Assembly: GCF_008124785.1 (NCBI RefSeq)
Contig: NZ_VNHU01000002.1
Coordinates: 186,001 to 250,000 of the forward strand
Reading direction: 5' to 3'
Length of the DNA stretch: 64,000 bases
Source of the DNA: Aquimarina intermedia
GTDB lineage: Bacteria; Bacteroidota; Bacteroidia; Flavobacteriales; Flavobacteriaceae
Of this stretch, positions 27,501-36,971 are shown piece by piece (within the stretch, counting starts at the first letter, position 1; the number at the start of each line of letters is the position of its first letter). Under the pieces are notes generated by a model. The model did no database searches. It had not been told where the DNA came from and worked only from the letters and a program-made list of their open reading frames with translations. The translations under genes and the position numbers were made by a program.

Positions 27501-29320
27501 CGTTTTTGTTCTTGTATGCACGTTTTAATGCAGGATTTGGTTTTGACATTATGGTAAAAGATTATGGAGATACCATCTGTAGAGGCAGCGGTCAGATCGG
27601 TGTCAATGGATGGTATGCTAATGGTCAGAGTTATGTCTACCTACAAGGATCGATGGGTATAAAATTTAAACTTTTTGGAAAACGTAGACGAATTCCGATT
27701 ATCGAAGCCGGTGCCGCAACGCTGATGCAAGCAAAACTACCTAACCCGGTTTGGATCAAGGGCTATCTAGGTGGTTATTACAACGTCTTAGGAGGTCTCA
27801 TAAAAGGACGCTTTAGATTTGAAATGCAGTTTGGAGAAGAGTGTGATATCATTAGTGGAGGATCACCCCTTGGTGATATCAAAATAATTGCTGATGTGAA
27901 ACCTAGAAAAGATATGCGCGATATCGATGTATTCGCTGTACCGCAAGTATCTTTTAATATGGCGGTAGGGAGTACCATTCGTATTGAAGATGAAGAGTAT
28001 AAAGTGCATGAATATCGTTTTAAACTAGATGATTTTTGGTTAAAAGATAATTCCGGACGTATTTTGAGAGGTGAACAATCCTGGAATGAATACAATGACT
28101 TGCTCAGTTTTACTTCGACAGAAGTATTACCGCCGGAAGAACAACTAAGTTTATTTGTATCGGTAGCCTTTGAAGAAAAAATAAATGGCAGATGGACACC
28201 GGTAACACATAACGGGGAGCTTTTAAAAGAAGAAGAAAGTTTAAGTTTTACGACGGGTACAGCCCCTGATTACATTCCGTTAACCAATATTGAGTATTGT
28301 TATCCGGTAATTGAACAGCAATACTTTTTACCAAAAGAACATCCAAATGGGTATATCAAATTAAAACGAGGACAAGGGTATCTCTTTCAATTACAAGCCG
28401 GATGGGCACAACGTGCTTATCTTATTGACGACAATGAAAAAGCTACAGAGAGTAATCTATCGTATAATGTAGGACAAAAGCAAGTTAATTTCAGCTTACC
28501 TGAAATGTCAAACTCGATGCAGTACCAAGCAGTGCTTCTCACCTTACCCCCTGCGGCAGCCAAAGGAAGTGTAAATAGTAATTATAAAAGTAAAGATGTA
28601 GGTAACGGAAACACTGTAGAAACCAAAAGCAATACGATTGAAGGATTAACTACCAATCCTGAGACCATAGAAATGCTTAGCTATAGTTTTGCTACCAGCG
28701 AACACGATTCGTTTAGCGCAAAAATGAAAGATAAAAAGTTTCGTTCTCCCTTACGTGAAATAATTTACGCAGATGTACACAAGCTAAAAGCAGTGGTGCG
28801 TAAAAGTGAACCTTTTGATAAAGTTGAATTATCAGGCACTCAATATTCAGGTGGTAAGGCATTGGTAAAAGTAGAAGCCATCCTTTCGAACAACACCTAT
28901 TATGAGGAAGAGGTGTATCCACTAGTTTATAAGGATTATCCGATCAATGATTCATTAACCGTGGATCGGGACATCTCCCTCATGGGATTACCTCCCAAAA
29001 AAGGGATGGATCAATTAACCTGGTATCATTCGTATCTCGAGAGTCAGCCAAGCAGTGACTACTTGGATACCCGAATGCCACATACCTATAATTTACCCAT
29101 TTATTTTAAAAGAGATTTTATTGATATACAATATAAGGTGGTGAATGCCTACTTAAATGATCCGGACACCTATGCGACACAGGTTGCAAAATATGATTAC
29201 ATCATCAATGGTCGTTTTCCTTATATAAAGAAAGGCAACTACAACTCCAAATACCAATATGTACTGCCGGGCGGAAAAGCAGGAACGCGAAGCAACTTTA
29301 TGTATGTGAATCCAAATTAA
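24593..29320 (+). CDS. Giant secreted/outer-membrane protein of the surface locus, unknown family
   Basis: 1575 residues with a signal peptide (MKHFYLLILTLLLTYTTFAG). Residues about 45-120 are helical (LDLAVDTQLKELSAAPTVRD). A very long beta-rich, glycine-rich region follows (for example FAGGGFGGKMVLPVSTYQGG, GGIAVTINATFGKTTFRYWY, VFGGVFKGVGAGGRAGWAVV), then from about 1100 a set of smaller beta domains. No enzyme motif or sorting domain is recognised. The gene starts a block of three closely spaced genes (gaps of 10 and 4 bases) after the toxin island. Its base composition and style match the toxin carrier and barrel proteins rather than the island, so it looks like part of the conserved backbone. 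A scaffold or passage role is speculation. Confidence 0.7.
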   Translation: MKHFYLLILTLLLTYTTFAGIGDKEKTKSSTATTTTPVLPPVQLQRSFGALDLAVDTQLKELSAAPTVRDFAQSELYTRFEMDTTVNALRSEAKTVIDELVAENKFLESLTDYLTGETPVTLPIGIKKEIGSSEFIMGVSKIKLGKDYSELEIFVRLKLPQIDETGQQKELFFGASGVKLSHKGGLFGSADLVLLGDFPVRLQGKSVLMVLQGGYDLKTSNLNKKTYVTIDCNGFKELGIAANVEFSREKILPVTAANEIDHSTIGKTNIKKKVTTSFELVASDWNDILVEINLPRFQIPSLKNTIFEVNTAVLDFSDVRNSAAIKWPEGYQEKYMISGEEDIWQGVYVESLTVVLPKQFEKQNNSERISFGAEKLIIDNNGVSGTFSANNVLPLDKGTAGGWQFSVDSFKVIFVAGTFAGGGFGGKMVLPVSTYQGGSSDKSDTTALDYTALIDASTNEYTLTASPTESLGFDLFKARATITENSIIELKLDDGKFRPKAVLHGNLAIKGSNNGSRSSTATADFEGILFEHFQLQTVSPKLKIGYAGYKGEVKVGSFPASISEIAIRADGEIAALDFTIAINLMDSDGGFSGATSLSVEGELGENQGLEKWKFKRIRLRRIDIAADVGFLIEGFVEFRENDPVYGDGFSGQVKATFKGGIAVTINATFGKTTFRYWYVDGLVEGLHLVIPTGFVVTGFGGGASYRMRKDGYSSNMGIGTSGVKYVPDENSGLGVKAMMLFEVTGGGNAVNGGFGFEIAFNRHGGINRISLYGEAHMLQTPGYDDAGDEMGENLGGIVENESQLPDGVENQLKESNLIEASKAIYPATMTGQKGLNAYVAIEFDFTQDTFHGTFELYIDVFGGVFKGVGAGGRAGWAVVHFGPGEWYIHVGTPTDPIGLKVGIGSVALRAESYFMMGDYMPASPPPPAQVAKILGMDAAELDYMRDENALRGGRGIAFGSSFDFDTGDMTFLFLYARFNAGFGFDIMVKDYGDTICRGSGQIGVNGWYANGQSYVYLQGSMGIKFKLFGKRRRIPIIEAGAATLMQAKLPNPVWIKGYLGGYYNVLGGLIKGRFRFEMQFGEECDIISGGSPLGDIKIIADVKPRKDMRDIDVFAVPQVSFNMAVGSTIRIEDEEYKVHEYRFKLDDFWLKDNSGRILRGEQSWNEYNDLLSFTSTEVLPPEEQLSLFVSVAFEEKINGRWTPVTHNGELLKEEESLSFTTGTAPDYIPLTNIEYCYPVIEQQYFLPKEHPNGYIKLKRGQGYLFQLQAGWAQRAYLIDDNEKATESNLSYNVGQKQVNFSLPEMSNSMQYQAVLLTLPPAAAKGSVNSNYKSKDVGNGNTVETKSNTIEGLTTNPETIEMLSYSFATSEHDSFSAKMKDKKFRSPLREIIYADVHKLKAVVRKSEPFDKVELSGTQYSGGKALVKVEAILSNNTYYEEEVYPLVYKDYPINDSLTVDRDISLMGLPPKKGMDQLTWYHSYLESQPSSDYLDTRMPHTYNLPIYFKRDFIDIQYKVVNAYLNDPDTYATQVAKYDYIINGRFPYIKKGNYNSKYQYVLPGGKAGTRSNFMYVNPN

Positions 29321-29330
29321 TTAAATAAAC

Positions 29331-31412
29331 ATGTCAATTTTTAAATTATCATATAAAACATCCGTCCTTCTTGTCCTTTTAGTACTGGGTACTCAGTACT
29401 TCACATTTGGCCAGACCAAAGAAGCTACGCACGAAGTAAAAGTGATCTCCAGACCTCAAGAAGATCGAATCATGTTACGATGGGTTGCCAATACACCCAT
29501 CTCATGGATCAAAGGAAATCGTTACGGGTATACATTAGAGCGTTATACCATTTCGCGAGATCGAAAAACGTTGCCTAAACCGGAAAAACTAATTATAGGA
29601 CAAAATTTTAAACCTGTGCCGATGATGGAATGGGAAAGTTTATCCGAAATTAATGATTTTGGTGCTACGATGGCACAAGCCTTATGGGGAGAAAGTTTTG
29701 TAGTACAAGGCGGGGGTGGTATGGCTTCGATAATTAATAAAGCCGAAGAAACACAACAACGTTTTGCTTTTGGATTGTACGCAGCAGATCAAGACTTTAA
29801 TATCGCACAAAAAGCCGGATTAGGGTATATTGATACTGCTGTAAAGCCTAATGAGAAATATCTTTATAAAGTAATCGCCAATACACCAACTACGGAGTTA
29901 AAAATAAAAGAAGGTGGTGTGTTTACAGGTATTATAGATTATGAACCTTTACCGGAACCTGTAGATTTTGTTGGTATTTTTCAGGATAAAAGCACTCTGT
30001 TATCGTGGAATTCTACCTTGTTAAAGAACACTTATAACAGTTATATTATCGAACGCTCAGAAGACGGCGAGCGGTTTAGCAAACTAGGAGATCTACCATA
30101 TACAGCTATTCAAAAAGAAAAATCTGAAAATGATCGAACGATCTATATTGATTCTATCGCTAATGACAAAGCATATTTTTATAGAATTAAAGGCGTATCC
30201 TCTTTTGGAGAAGTAGGCCCTATGTCCAATGTGGTAACCGGAGAAGGAAAGAAAGTACTAAAGTTTGTACCCCATTTACTCTCAAAAACATTCAAATCTG
30301 AAAGTGAAGTTGAACTCACCTGGGAGTTTCCTGAAGAAGGAAATGTAGATATAAAAGGATTTACCTTAAAACGATCCGATACAGATCGTGGAGCCTATAT
30401 TCCTGTAGTCGAAAACATTCCTCCTACTGCTCGTAAAATTAGTTATACAAAACTTCGGGCTTCAAATTATTTTAAAATTACGGCGAATGGTAAAAATAAT
30501 AATTACCGTGATTCTTTTACCATGCTGGTACAACCCGTAGATTCAATTCCGCCGGCGAAACCTGAAAAATTAGAAGGTCGTGTAGATAGCACGGGAGTTG
30601 TTACCCTACAATGGAAGGCAAACAATGAAGAAGATTTGCTGGGATATCGCGTTTTTCGCGGAAACTTAGCTAAGGAAGAGTTTTCTCAGCTCACACAATC
30701 TCCGCAAATGAATCCGACCTTTGTGGATACAGTTAATATAAAAAGTCTAAACAGTAAGGTGTTTTACAAAATTGTAGCGGTGGATCAACGCTACAACCTG
30801 TCTCCGGCTTCTGAGGTATTAGTGTTGAAAAAACCGGATATCATTCCGCCGACCCCACCGGTATTTAAAACCTTTACTACAGATGAGGGAACCGTAGAAT
30901 TAAGCTGGGCAAATAGTTCCAGTGATGATGTAGCTGCACATTACATTTATCGCAAACAATTAAGCGATCCTACTTGGCAATTAGTTTTTCAAGCCGATGA
31001 CCTTACAGACCGTTCCTATGAGGATACCAATGTTGAGGAAGGGAATTCGTATAGTTATATTATTATTGCCAGAGATGAGAGCGGCTTAGAATCTCAACCG
31101 GGATCGCCGGTTTCTTTGCGTGTTTCTAGTACTGGGCCAAAAAATAGTATTCGTGGTTTATACGGGGCGATAAATACTTTTGAAAAATCAATTGTTTTGA
31201 GTTGGGGAGCAAAAGGAGAGCAAATTACCTCGTACGAACTCTATCGTAAAGTAAATGACGCCCCCCTTACCTTGTACAAAGTTTTACCCAAAGGCACCAA
31301 ACTATTCACCGATACGAAGCTCACCATTAACTCTACCTACACCTATAGGATTCGTGCGATTTTTGAAGATGGAAGGTATTCTAAGTGGAGCTCGGTTAAA
31401 TTAAAATATTGA
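29331..31412 (+). CDS. Secreted protein with tandem fibronectin type III domains
   Basis: 693 residues, signal peptide (LSYKTSVLLVLLVLGTQYFTFGQ). At least four Fn3-like domains cover about residues 205-693. Each has the tryptophan-bearing strand (for example STLLSWNST, VVTLQWKANNEEDLLGY, VELSWANSSSDDVAAHYIY, IVLSWGAKGEQITSYELY) and the Tyr-rich strand near its end (YFYRIKGVSSFG, YSYIIIARDESG, YTYRIRAIFEDG). The first 200 residues are a different beta domain (IMLRWVANTPISWIKGNRYG). Fn3 arrays usually serve as spacers or for protein contact outside the cell. It is coupled to both neighbours. Confidence 0.82.
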   Translation: MSIFKLSYKTSVLLVLLVLGTQYFTFGQTKEATHEVKVISRPQEDRIMLRWVANTPISWIKGNRYGYTLERYTISRDRKTLPKPEKLIIGQNFKPVPMMEWESLSEINDFGATMAQALWGESFVVQGGGGMASIINKAEETQQRFAFGLYAADQDFNIAQKAGLGYIDTAVKPNEKYLYKVIANTPTTELKIKEGGVFTGIIDYEPLPEPVDFVGIFQDKSTLLSWNSTLLKNTYNSYIIERSEDGERFSKLGDLPYTAIQKEKSENDRTIYIDSIANDKAYFYRIKGVSSFGEVGPMSNVVTGEGKKVLKFVPHLLSKTFKSESEVELTWEFPEEGNVDIKGFTLKRSDTDRGAYIPVVENIPPTARKISYTKLRASNYFKITANGKNNNYRDSFTMLVQPVDSIPPAKPEKLEGRVDSTGVVTLQWKANNEEDLLGYRVFRGNLAKEEFSQLTQSPQMNPTFVDTVNIKSLNSKVFYKIVAVDQRYNLSPASEVLVLKKPDIIPPTPPVFKTFTTDEGTVELSWANSSSDDVAAHYIYRKQLSDPTWQLVFQADDLTDRSYEDTNVEEGNSYSYIIIARDESGLESQPGSPVSLRVSSTGPKNSIRGLYGAINTFEKSIVLSWGAKGEQITSYELYRKVNDAPLTLYKVLPKGTKLFTDTKLTINSTYTYRIRAIFEDGRYSKWSSVKLKY

Positions 31413-31416
31413 TGGT

Positions 31417-34383
31417 ATGAAGAAGGTAGTATGTTTTTTAGTGTTTTTATTGTTTTGTTTGAGTGGAATAGCACAAGATTACACCTTAAACTTGAAAGGC
31501 ACAATAAATAATAGTAGAACTAAAGGAGGAAGCGTAAATATTGTCATTAACAATTCTTCTCCTAATTTCCGAACATATCAAAATAGTTTTAATGAGACAG
31601 TAATAATTTCAGGTTTTAATAATTTAGATTTAATAGAATCTTCATATGAAAATATTGGAGGATTGCCGGTGGAATGTCAGTCAAGAAATACAGATCTTAA
31701 CAACACTCTCGAACATTGTATACGAGGCATCCAATCTGTTTCAGGATGTGCAACATCAGCAGAAGTTACATTAATTCCAAACATGAGAATATCTCGAGGT
31801 TCCTTAGGAGTATCTCCAGATGCTAGCACCTTATGTATGGGCGATCAATTAATATTAAATGGTTTACCTACCTCTGGTAATGGACGTTTTCCTATTGAAG
31901 CTTATCATTGGGAATATTCGTTGGATAATGTAGATTGGACAAGTGTACCTACTAATTATAATAATACTTATAGCCTATCGGCGACCATGCAGGAGATTAT
32001 AGGAGCTAATCATCGAAATTATTTGCGTAAAAACATTTATTTTAGATTAGGACGCGGCAGGGCGTTTTCCTCAACCTATACGATTTTATACTCTCCATGT
32101 GCTCCCCTTTTAGAACTGGTAGAGCCCAAAGATGTAAGTTGTCCGGGAAATGATGATGGATGGTTTGGCTTATACTTTGATGAGTTAATTGACACAAATG
32201 ATAGTATCGATCTTTCATTGTATCCAATAGAGAGCAACGGTATTTTAGGTCCTCAACATCAAACAGAGATTAAAAGAGGTCAGTTTAGACAGGTAGGAAC
32301 ACGTTTTGTGTATGATTGGAAACCAACGGTTATTGATACATCTTATGAAGTATTTGCTAAAACATACCGTATCAGATATCAATATCGAAAAAATGGAAAC
32401 CAACCGCAGGGCTTTGAAACCTATCCAAGTGATATAACAGTTGGTACACCCAACCCATTAACTTTTTCTACCACTTCTTCTGATGCACCTTGTGTAAATG
32501 GCCAGGGATCAGAAACCAAAGGAAGTATTACCATTACAGTACCTAATCAAGCCGGAACTCCGCCCTATCGATATATAATTGATGGCGGAAATGAGGTTGC
32601 GTTTTCGGGAAATACTGTTACCATTGATAATATTGATGTGGGAACTTATACGATTCAGCTAACAGATGCCGGTGATTGTGAAGGAACATCTGGAGGCAAT
32701 CCGTCTACTACAGAAACCATCAGGCCTGCCACTCCTATTGTTATAAACGGACTTACCAAGGATGCTACTTATGCAGGACGTGCTAATGGAGCTATCATCG
32801 CAACTGTGCAAGGCGGCACTCCCGTGAGTAGCGGACCTACCTATACGTACAGCTGGCGTAGTGATCCTGTGGTTACTATCCCGCCTGCAACTACGGCAAA
32901 TCCCGATACCGCTACCTTTGAGATCTATCTTGAAGATTTGCCTGCAGCTACCTATACGCTCGACATTACCGATGGGAAAGGATGTACTGAAAGCTCCGAA
33001 TTTATTGTAAGTGAGCCTCCACCACTAGTTTTTGATACACTACTTAAAACCGATGTGATTTGTGGAGATAATAATACTTCTAATGATGATGGTACGATTA
33101 GCGCCAAAGCTATCGGAGGGATTCCGCCTTATCAATATCAACTACTACGTAAAAACGAACTAGACGTCTTTGAAGCTTATGGAGCGCCTGTACTCCTTGA
33201 TGAAACGCAAACTTTTGAAGCAACCATGCTTTCCGGTGGCAACTATCAAGTACAGCTTGCTGATAATACGGAAGATCCGCAGAATACCAATCCTGTGGTA
33301 TTGTCAACCGAAATCGAGATTATACAACCGCAACCTTTCTTTATTCAAAACATCACGCTGGAGGAAGCTCGTTGTATCGGACAAGCCTCAGGAAGTATGA
33401 CTTTTGATATTCTGGGGGGAACCGGTACCTATACTCTCGAACTTCTTAAAGAGGGAGATCCTGCTTTTCAACAAGTGTTAGAGAACATTCCTCATAATAG
33501 CACGGGCGTTACGGTGGATGATTTAAGTCGCGGAGTGTATACCTTAAATATTATTGATGAAAATCGATGTGCACTGATCAATCCCTTTTTAGAACGTATT
33601 GTAACCATCAGTGATCCTTCGCTGCTCTATACTATTGACTTGGGCGATAACAAAGTATTATGTAAAGATCAAACCCATACAGTCGATGCTTTTATTACCG
33701 ATCCAATGGCTCGCTATGTATGGCAGGCTGATAACGGGTTTAGCAGTCAAAACTCACAAATCACTATAGACAAAACCGGACTTTATAGTGTTACGGTAAC
33801 TACAGCGCTAGGGTGCGAAATAAATAGTAGTATTGATGTAGTCGTATTAGACCAGGCTATTCTACCGGAATTTGTCGTGCCATCTGACCTTTTTGCTACA
33901 GAAAGCTTTATCCTGGTCGATGTAAGTAACCCCTTGCCGGATACCGTAGAATGGCTATTACCCAAAGAAGTGATCATTACAGAAAGTACAGAAGGTTATG
34001 CAGAAATTGCTTTTGAAAAGGCAGGGACGTATGAGCTGATCATGAAAACAACCATTGGCGCATGTGAAGCTTTCGCTACGAAAACTATCGAAGTACATGC
34101 CGCTTCTTTTGATAAAAAAAATAATGGAAACGCCGAGCTAAGTCTCTACCCTAATCCCTCACAAGGAGATTTTACAATCGACCTGACCTTTGAGAAAGAA
34201 GCACCGGTGGATATCAAACTGTTCAGCATGGTAAATAATTCGTTGCTTTACTCCGCATCCAACACAGGGAGCAAAGCATATACCATTCCGATCAATCTTA
34301 AAGGAAACTTAGCAACAGGAGTCTACCTCTTACTTATACAATCTCCTGAAAAAAATTATGTACGAAAGATTGTGGTGGAATGA
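31417..34383 (+). CDS. Surface protein with SprB repeats and T9SS type A sorting domain
   Basis: 988 residues with a signal peptide (MKKVVCFLVFLLFCLSGIAQ). The middle holds several SprB-type repeats, for example TKGSITITVPNQAGTPPYRY...TIDNIDVGTYTIQLTDAGDC, DGTISAKAIGGIPPYQYQL and SGSMTFDILGGTGTYTLELL. The last 80 residues (AELSLYPNPSQGDFTIDL ... ATGVYLLLIQSPEKNYVRKI) are a type A C-terminal sorting domain, which directs export through the type IX system and attachment to the cell surface. It is the only gene of this locus with such a domain. It starts 4 bases after the Fn3 gene. An adhesin or recognition role is likely by analogy with other SprB-repeat proteins. Confidence 0.88.
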   Translation: MKKVVCFLVFLLFCLSGIAQDYTLNLKGTINNSRTKGGSVNIVINNSSPNFRTYQNSFNETVIISGFNNLDLIESSYENIGGLPVECQSRNTDLNNTLEHCIRGIQSVSGCATSAEVTLIPNMRISRGSLGVSPDASTLCMGDQLILNGLPTSGNGRFPIEAYHWEYSLDNVDWTSVPTNYNNTYSLSATMQEIIGANHRNYLRKNIYFRLGRGRAFSSTYTILYSPCAPLLELVEPKDVSCPGNDDGWFGLYFDELIDTNDSIDLSLYPIESNGILGPQHQTEIKRGQFRQVGTRFVYDWKPTVIDTSYEVFAKTYRIRYQYRKNGNQPQGFETYPSDITVGTPNPLTFSTTSSDAPCVNGQGSETKGSITITVPNQAGTPPYRYIIDGGNEVAFSGNTVTIDNIDVGTYTIQLTDAGDCEGTSGGNPSTTETIRPATPIVINGLTKDATYAGRANGAIIATVQGGTPVSSGPTYTYSWRSDPVVTIPPATTANPDTATFEIYLEDLPAATYTLDITDGKGCTESSEFIVSEPPPLVFDTLLKTDVICGDNNTSNDDGTISAKAIGGIPPYQYQLLRKNELDVFEAYGAPVLLDETQTFEATMLSGGNYQVQLADNTEDPQNTNPVVLSTEIEIIQPQPFFIQNITLEEARCIGQASGSMTFDILGGTGTYTLELLKEGDPAFQQVLENIPHNSTGVTVDDLSRGVYTLNIIDENRCALINPFLERIVTISDPSLLYTIDLGDNKVLCKDQTHTVDAFITDPMARYVWQADNGFSSQNSQITIDKTGLYSVTVTTALGCEINSSIDVVVLDQAILPEFVVPSDLFATESFILVDVSNPLPDTVEWLLPKEVIITESTEGYAEIAFEKAGTYELIMKTTIGACEAFATKTIEVHAASFDKKNNGNAELSLYPNPSQGDFTIDLTFEKEAPVDIKLFSMVNNSLLYSASNTGSKAYTIPINLKGNLATGVYLLLIQSPEKNYVRKIVVE

Positions 34384-34892
34384 ATTATAAATTATCACCT
34401 TCAGCGTCAATTCAAACAGAACAGAAACGAGTGACGAGATATCATTATACGTTTGTAAAGCACAAAAAAATGAGCACTTCTCGTGAACGACCCTTTAAAA
34501 TAAGATTAAATCATTAGAATACCCCCTGTTATACTAGCTGTATATAGCACATAAGTAATGCGAAGCGTTACATTACTGCTTCAAAGCAGTTGATTAAGGG
34601 CTAAGAGGCTCCAAAATTGAGTAAGAAAGCGATAATTTAAGCCTCCAAGGGCTGCTATATATTCAAATAACCGCTTGTTATAAGGCTAACACCCTTAATT
34701 GTGATCCATCGAAGTATTTAATCGATCCTTATATCTACCTCATTAAGGGGTAACACCTATTGACGCATGGCTAACTCTCAATTGCAGAAGGTCTTTTAGC
34801 CATCAATTAAGAATGTATCTACTGTAAAACAAAAAAACGAAAGCTCTGGCTTTCGTTTTTTTAAATGGGTATAATATAGTTAAATCAAGTAC
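34384..34892. other. Inverted-repeat-rich intergenic region between the surface locus and clpX
   Basis: 509 bases without a gene. At 34426-34458 it carries copy B of the 24436-24540 repeat. From about 34540 to 34780 there are several inverted repeats: TATATAGCA with TGCTATATA, ACTGCTT with AAGCAGT, GAGGCT with AAGCCTC, and the similar strings GGCTAACACC and GGGTAACACC. A bidirectional terminator closes it. It could be a structured RNA or the remnant of a mobile element; I cannot name it. Confidence 0.45.
34831..34862. terminator. Bidirectional terminator between convergent transcripts
   Basis: An A-rich arm with ACGAAAGC pairs with GCTTTCGT around the loop TCTG. There are T runs on both strands. 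It serves clpX (minus) and whatever reads out of the surface locus (plus). Confidence 0.85.
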
Positions 34893-36125
34893 TTAAGAAA
34901 CTGCTTTTAGTTTTTTAATTGTTGATTTATTTAACTTCTTATCTGCGTAATCTTTAGTTACTCTAAATTCTGTATCCTTGCTATCCGGCATTTCATACAT
35001 AGCATCTGTAAGGATTGCCTCGCAAAGCGAACGTAATCCACGCGCACCAAGCTTATACTCCACTGCCTTATCAACAATATAATCTAAAGCACCATCAGTA
35101 ACGGAAAACTCAATATTATCCATCTCAAACAGTTTTTGATATTGTTTGATGATTGCATTTTTGGGTTCTGTTAGAATAGAACGCAAAGTTTCATTATCCA
35201 AAGGATTCATATGCGACAATACAGGCAAACGTCCAATAATTTCTGGAATCAACCCAAAATCTTTTAGATCCTTAGGAATAATATATTGCAACATATTATC
35301 TTTTTCGATCACATCTTCACTTTTTGAAGCGCTAAATCCAACCGCTTGCATATTAAGACGTTTCTGGATGATCTTTTCGATCCCATCAAAAGCTCCTCCA
35401 GCTATAAAAAGTATATTTTCGGTATTTACCTCGATAAACTTTTGATCCGGATGCTTACGCCCACCTTTTGGCGGAACGTTTACTACAGTTCCTTCCAAAA
35501 GTTTCAGTAAGGCTTGTTGCACACCTTCTCCCGATACGTCACGTGTAATACTTGGATTATCACTTTTACGTGCTATCTTATCGATTTCATCGATAAATAC
35601 AATACCTCGTTGCGCTTTTTCCAGATTGTAATCTGCTGCTTGCAAAAGACGTGTCAAAATACTTTCTACATCTTCCCCCACATACCCGGCTTCAGTAAGA
35701 ACTGTAGCATCAACAATTGCTAAGGGTACATTTAACATTTTGGCAATAGTTTTGGCAATCAGCGTTTTTCCTGTACCGGTTTGCCCAACCATGACAATAT
35801 TACTTTTCTGGATTTCGATATCATCATCAGTTACCGGTTGTAATAAGCGTTTATAGTGATTATAAACCGCTACAGACATTACTTTTTTAGTAAACTCCTG
35901 ACCGATCACATAATCGTCCAAGAACTTTTTGATAGCCATTGGCTTACGTAGCATGAGTTCACTACTCAGCTCTCCTGTGTCTTCATCTTTAGCCTCTTCA
36001 ACCACAATCCCGTGAGCCTGCACGATACAACGATCACAAATGTGAGCATCTAATCCTGCAATAAGCAGATTGGTTTCAGGCTTTTTCCTCCCGCAGAATG
36101 AGCATTCTAAGTCTTCTTTCGGCAT
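34893..36125 (-). CDS. clpX: ClpX, ATP-dependent unfoldase of the Clp protease
   Basis: 410 residues, the normal length. The N-terminal zinc-binding domain has the [10 protein letters not shown] and HICDRC cysteine pairs. Walker A is GQTGTGKT, Walker B is [11 protein letters not shown], and sensor/arginine regions such as [11 protein letters not shown] and [10 protein letters not shown]-like [10 protein letters not shown] are intact. The loop that docks on ClpP (IGF-type) appears near PEIIGRLPV. ClpX unfolds tagged proteins and feeds them to ClpP, whose gene lies 72 bases upstream. The order tig-clpP-clpX on the minus strand is the usual one. Confidence 0.97.
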   Translation of the reverse strand: MPKEDLECSFCGRKKPETNLLIAGLDAHICDRCIVQAHGIVVEEAKDEDTGELSSELMLRKPMAIKKFLDDYVIGQEFTKKVMSVAVYNHYKRLLQPVTDDDIEIQKSNIVMVGQTGTGKTLIAKTIAKMLNVPLAIVDATVLTEAGYVGEDVESILTRLLQAADYNLEKAQRGIVFIDEIDKIARKSDNPSITRDVSGEGVQQALLKLLEGTVVNVPPKGGRKHPDQKFIEVNTENILFIAGGAFDGIEKIIQKRLNMQAVGFSASKSEDVIEKDNMLQYIIPKDLKDFGLIPEIIGRLPVLSHMNPLDNETLRSILTEPKNAIIKQYQKLFEMDNIEFSVTDGALDYIVDKAVEYKLGARGLRSLCEAILTDAMYEMPDSKDTEFRVTKDYADKKLNKSTIKKLKAVS

Positions 36126-36197
36126 AATGTATTATTTCATTATTAGTGGTACTTTACTACTGTAACTTACACAACGTAGCAAAATAGCGCATATTTG

Positions 36198-36872
36198 TTA
36201 ATCTCTGGTAAGAATTTCGTCAATCATACCGTATTCTAATGCTTTGTCTGCCTTCATCCAGTAATCTCTATCACTATCTTCATATACCTTCTCATAGGTC
36301 TGACCAGAATGTTTTGCGATAATTCTATACAACTCTTCCTTCAACGTTAGGATTTCTCTTGCTGTAATTTCTATATCACTGGCTTGACCCTGAGCTCCTC
36401 CAAGCGGTTGATGAATCATCACACGACTATGAGGCAATCCGGAACGTTTTCCTTTTTCACCGGCACAAAGTAATACAGCTCCCATAGAAGCAGCCATACC
36501 CGTACAAATTGTTGCTACATCAGGTTTTATAAACTGCATCGTATCATAAATTCCAAGACCTGCATACACACTTCCTCCGGGAGAATTGATATAGATTTGA
36601 ATATCTTTTGCAGAATCTACACTTTCCAGAAACAATAGCTGCGCCTGAATAATATTAGCAACCTGGTCATTGATTCCTGTGCCCAAAAAGATAATTCTAT
36701 CCATCATAAGACGAGAAAACACATCGAATATCGCAACATTCATTTGACGTTCCTCGATAATATTTGGAGTCATCCCTACAGGATACATACTACTAACTAT
36801 TTGATTGTAATAGTTACTATTTATCCCGTGATGCTGGGTGGCATATTTTTCAAATTCTTTTCCGTAATCCAT
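36198..36872 (-). CDS. clpP: ClpP, proteolytic subunit of the Clp protease
   Basis: 224 residues. The serine protease triad is visible: the Ser in [11 protein letters not shown], the His in [10 protein letters not shown] and the Asp in the [12 protein letters not shown] region. The protein forms a double heptamer that degrades substrates delivered by ClpX. The N-terminus is about 30 residues longer than the minimal mature form, as is common for processed ClpP. A promoter box (TAGGTTTG on the minus strand, 36910-36917) lies 38 bases upstream, so it can be expressed separately from tig. Confidence 0.97.
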   Translation of the reverse strand: MDYGKEFEKYATQHHGINSNYYNQIVSSMYPVGMTPNIIEERQMNVAIFDVFSRLMMDRIIFLGTGINDQVANIIQAQLLFLESVDSAKDIQIYINSPGGSVYAGLGIYDTMQFIKPDVATICTGMAASMGAVLLCAGEKGKRSGLPHSRVMIHQPLGGAQGQASDIEITAREILTLKEELYRIIAKHSGQTYEKVYEDSDRDYWMKADKALEYGMIDEILTRD

Positions 36873-36895
36873 AGTATTTTTTTGAGTAATTTATT

Positions 36896-36934
36896 TTTAA
36901 AAAAAGGCGCAAACCTATACCGGTTAAACGCCTT
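36896..36934 (-). terminator. Terminator after tig, with the clpP promoter box in its loop
   Basis: On the minus strand AAGGCG and CGCCTT form a 6-bp stem followed by a run of T. The 19-base loop includes TAGGTTTG, the probable -7 box of clpP. Confidence 0.6.
36910..36917 (-). promoter_or_regulatory. Candidate -7 box of clpP
   Basis: The minus strand reads TAGGTTTG, a perfect TAnnTTTG match 38 bases before the clpP ATG. The -33 element is not clear. Confidence 0.5.
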
Positions 36935-36971
36935 AAATATAAGTATAAATTCTTATAGTTTGGTCGAAGAA

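Noticed and set aside
34540-34780. Possible integron attC site or tRNA gene
   Set aside because: The core site bases of attC (RYYYAAC and GTTRRRY) are not both present, no integrase is nearby, and no cloverleaf can be drawn. Kept only as an inverted-repeat region.
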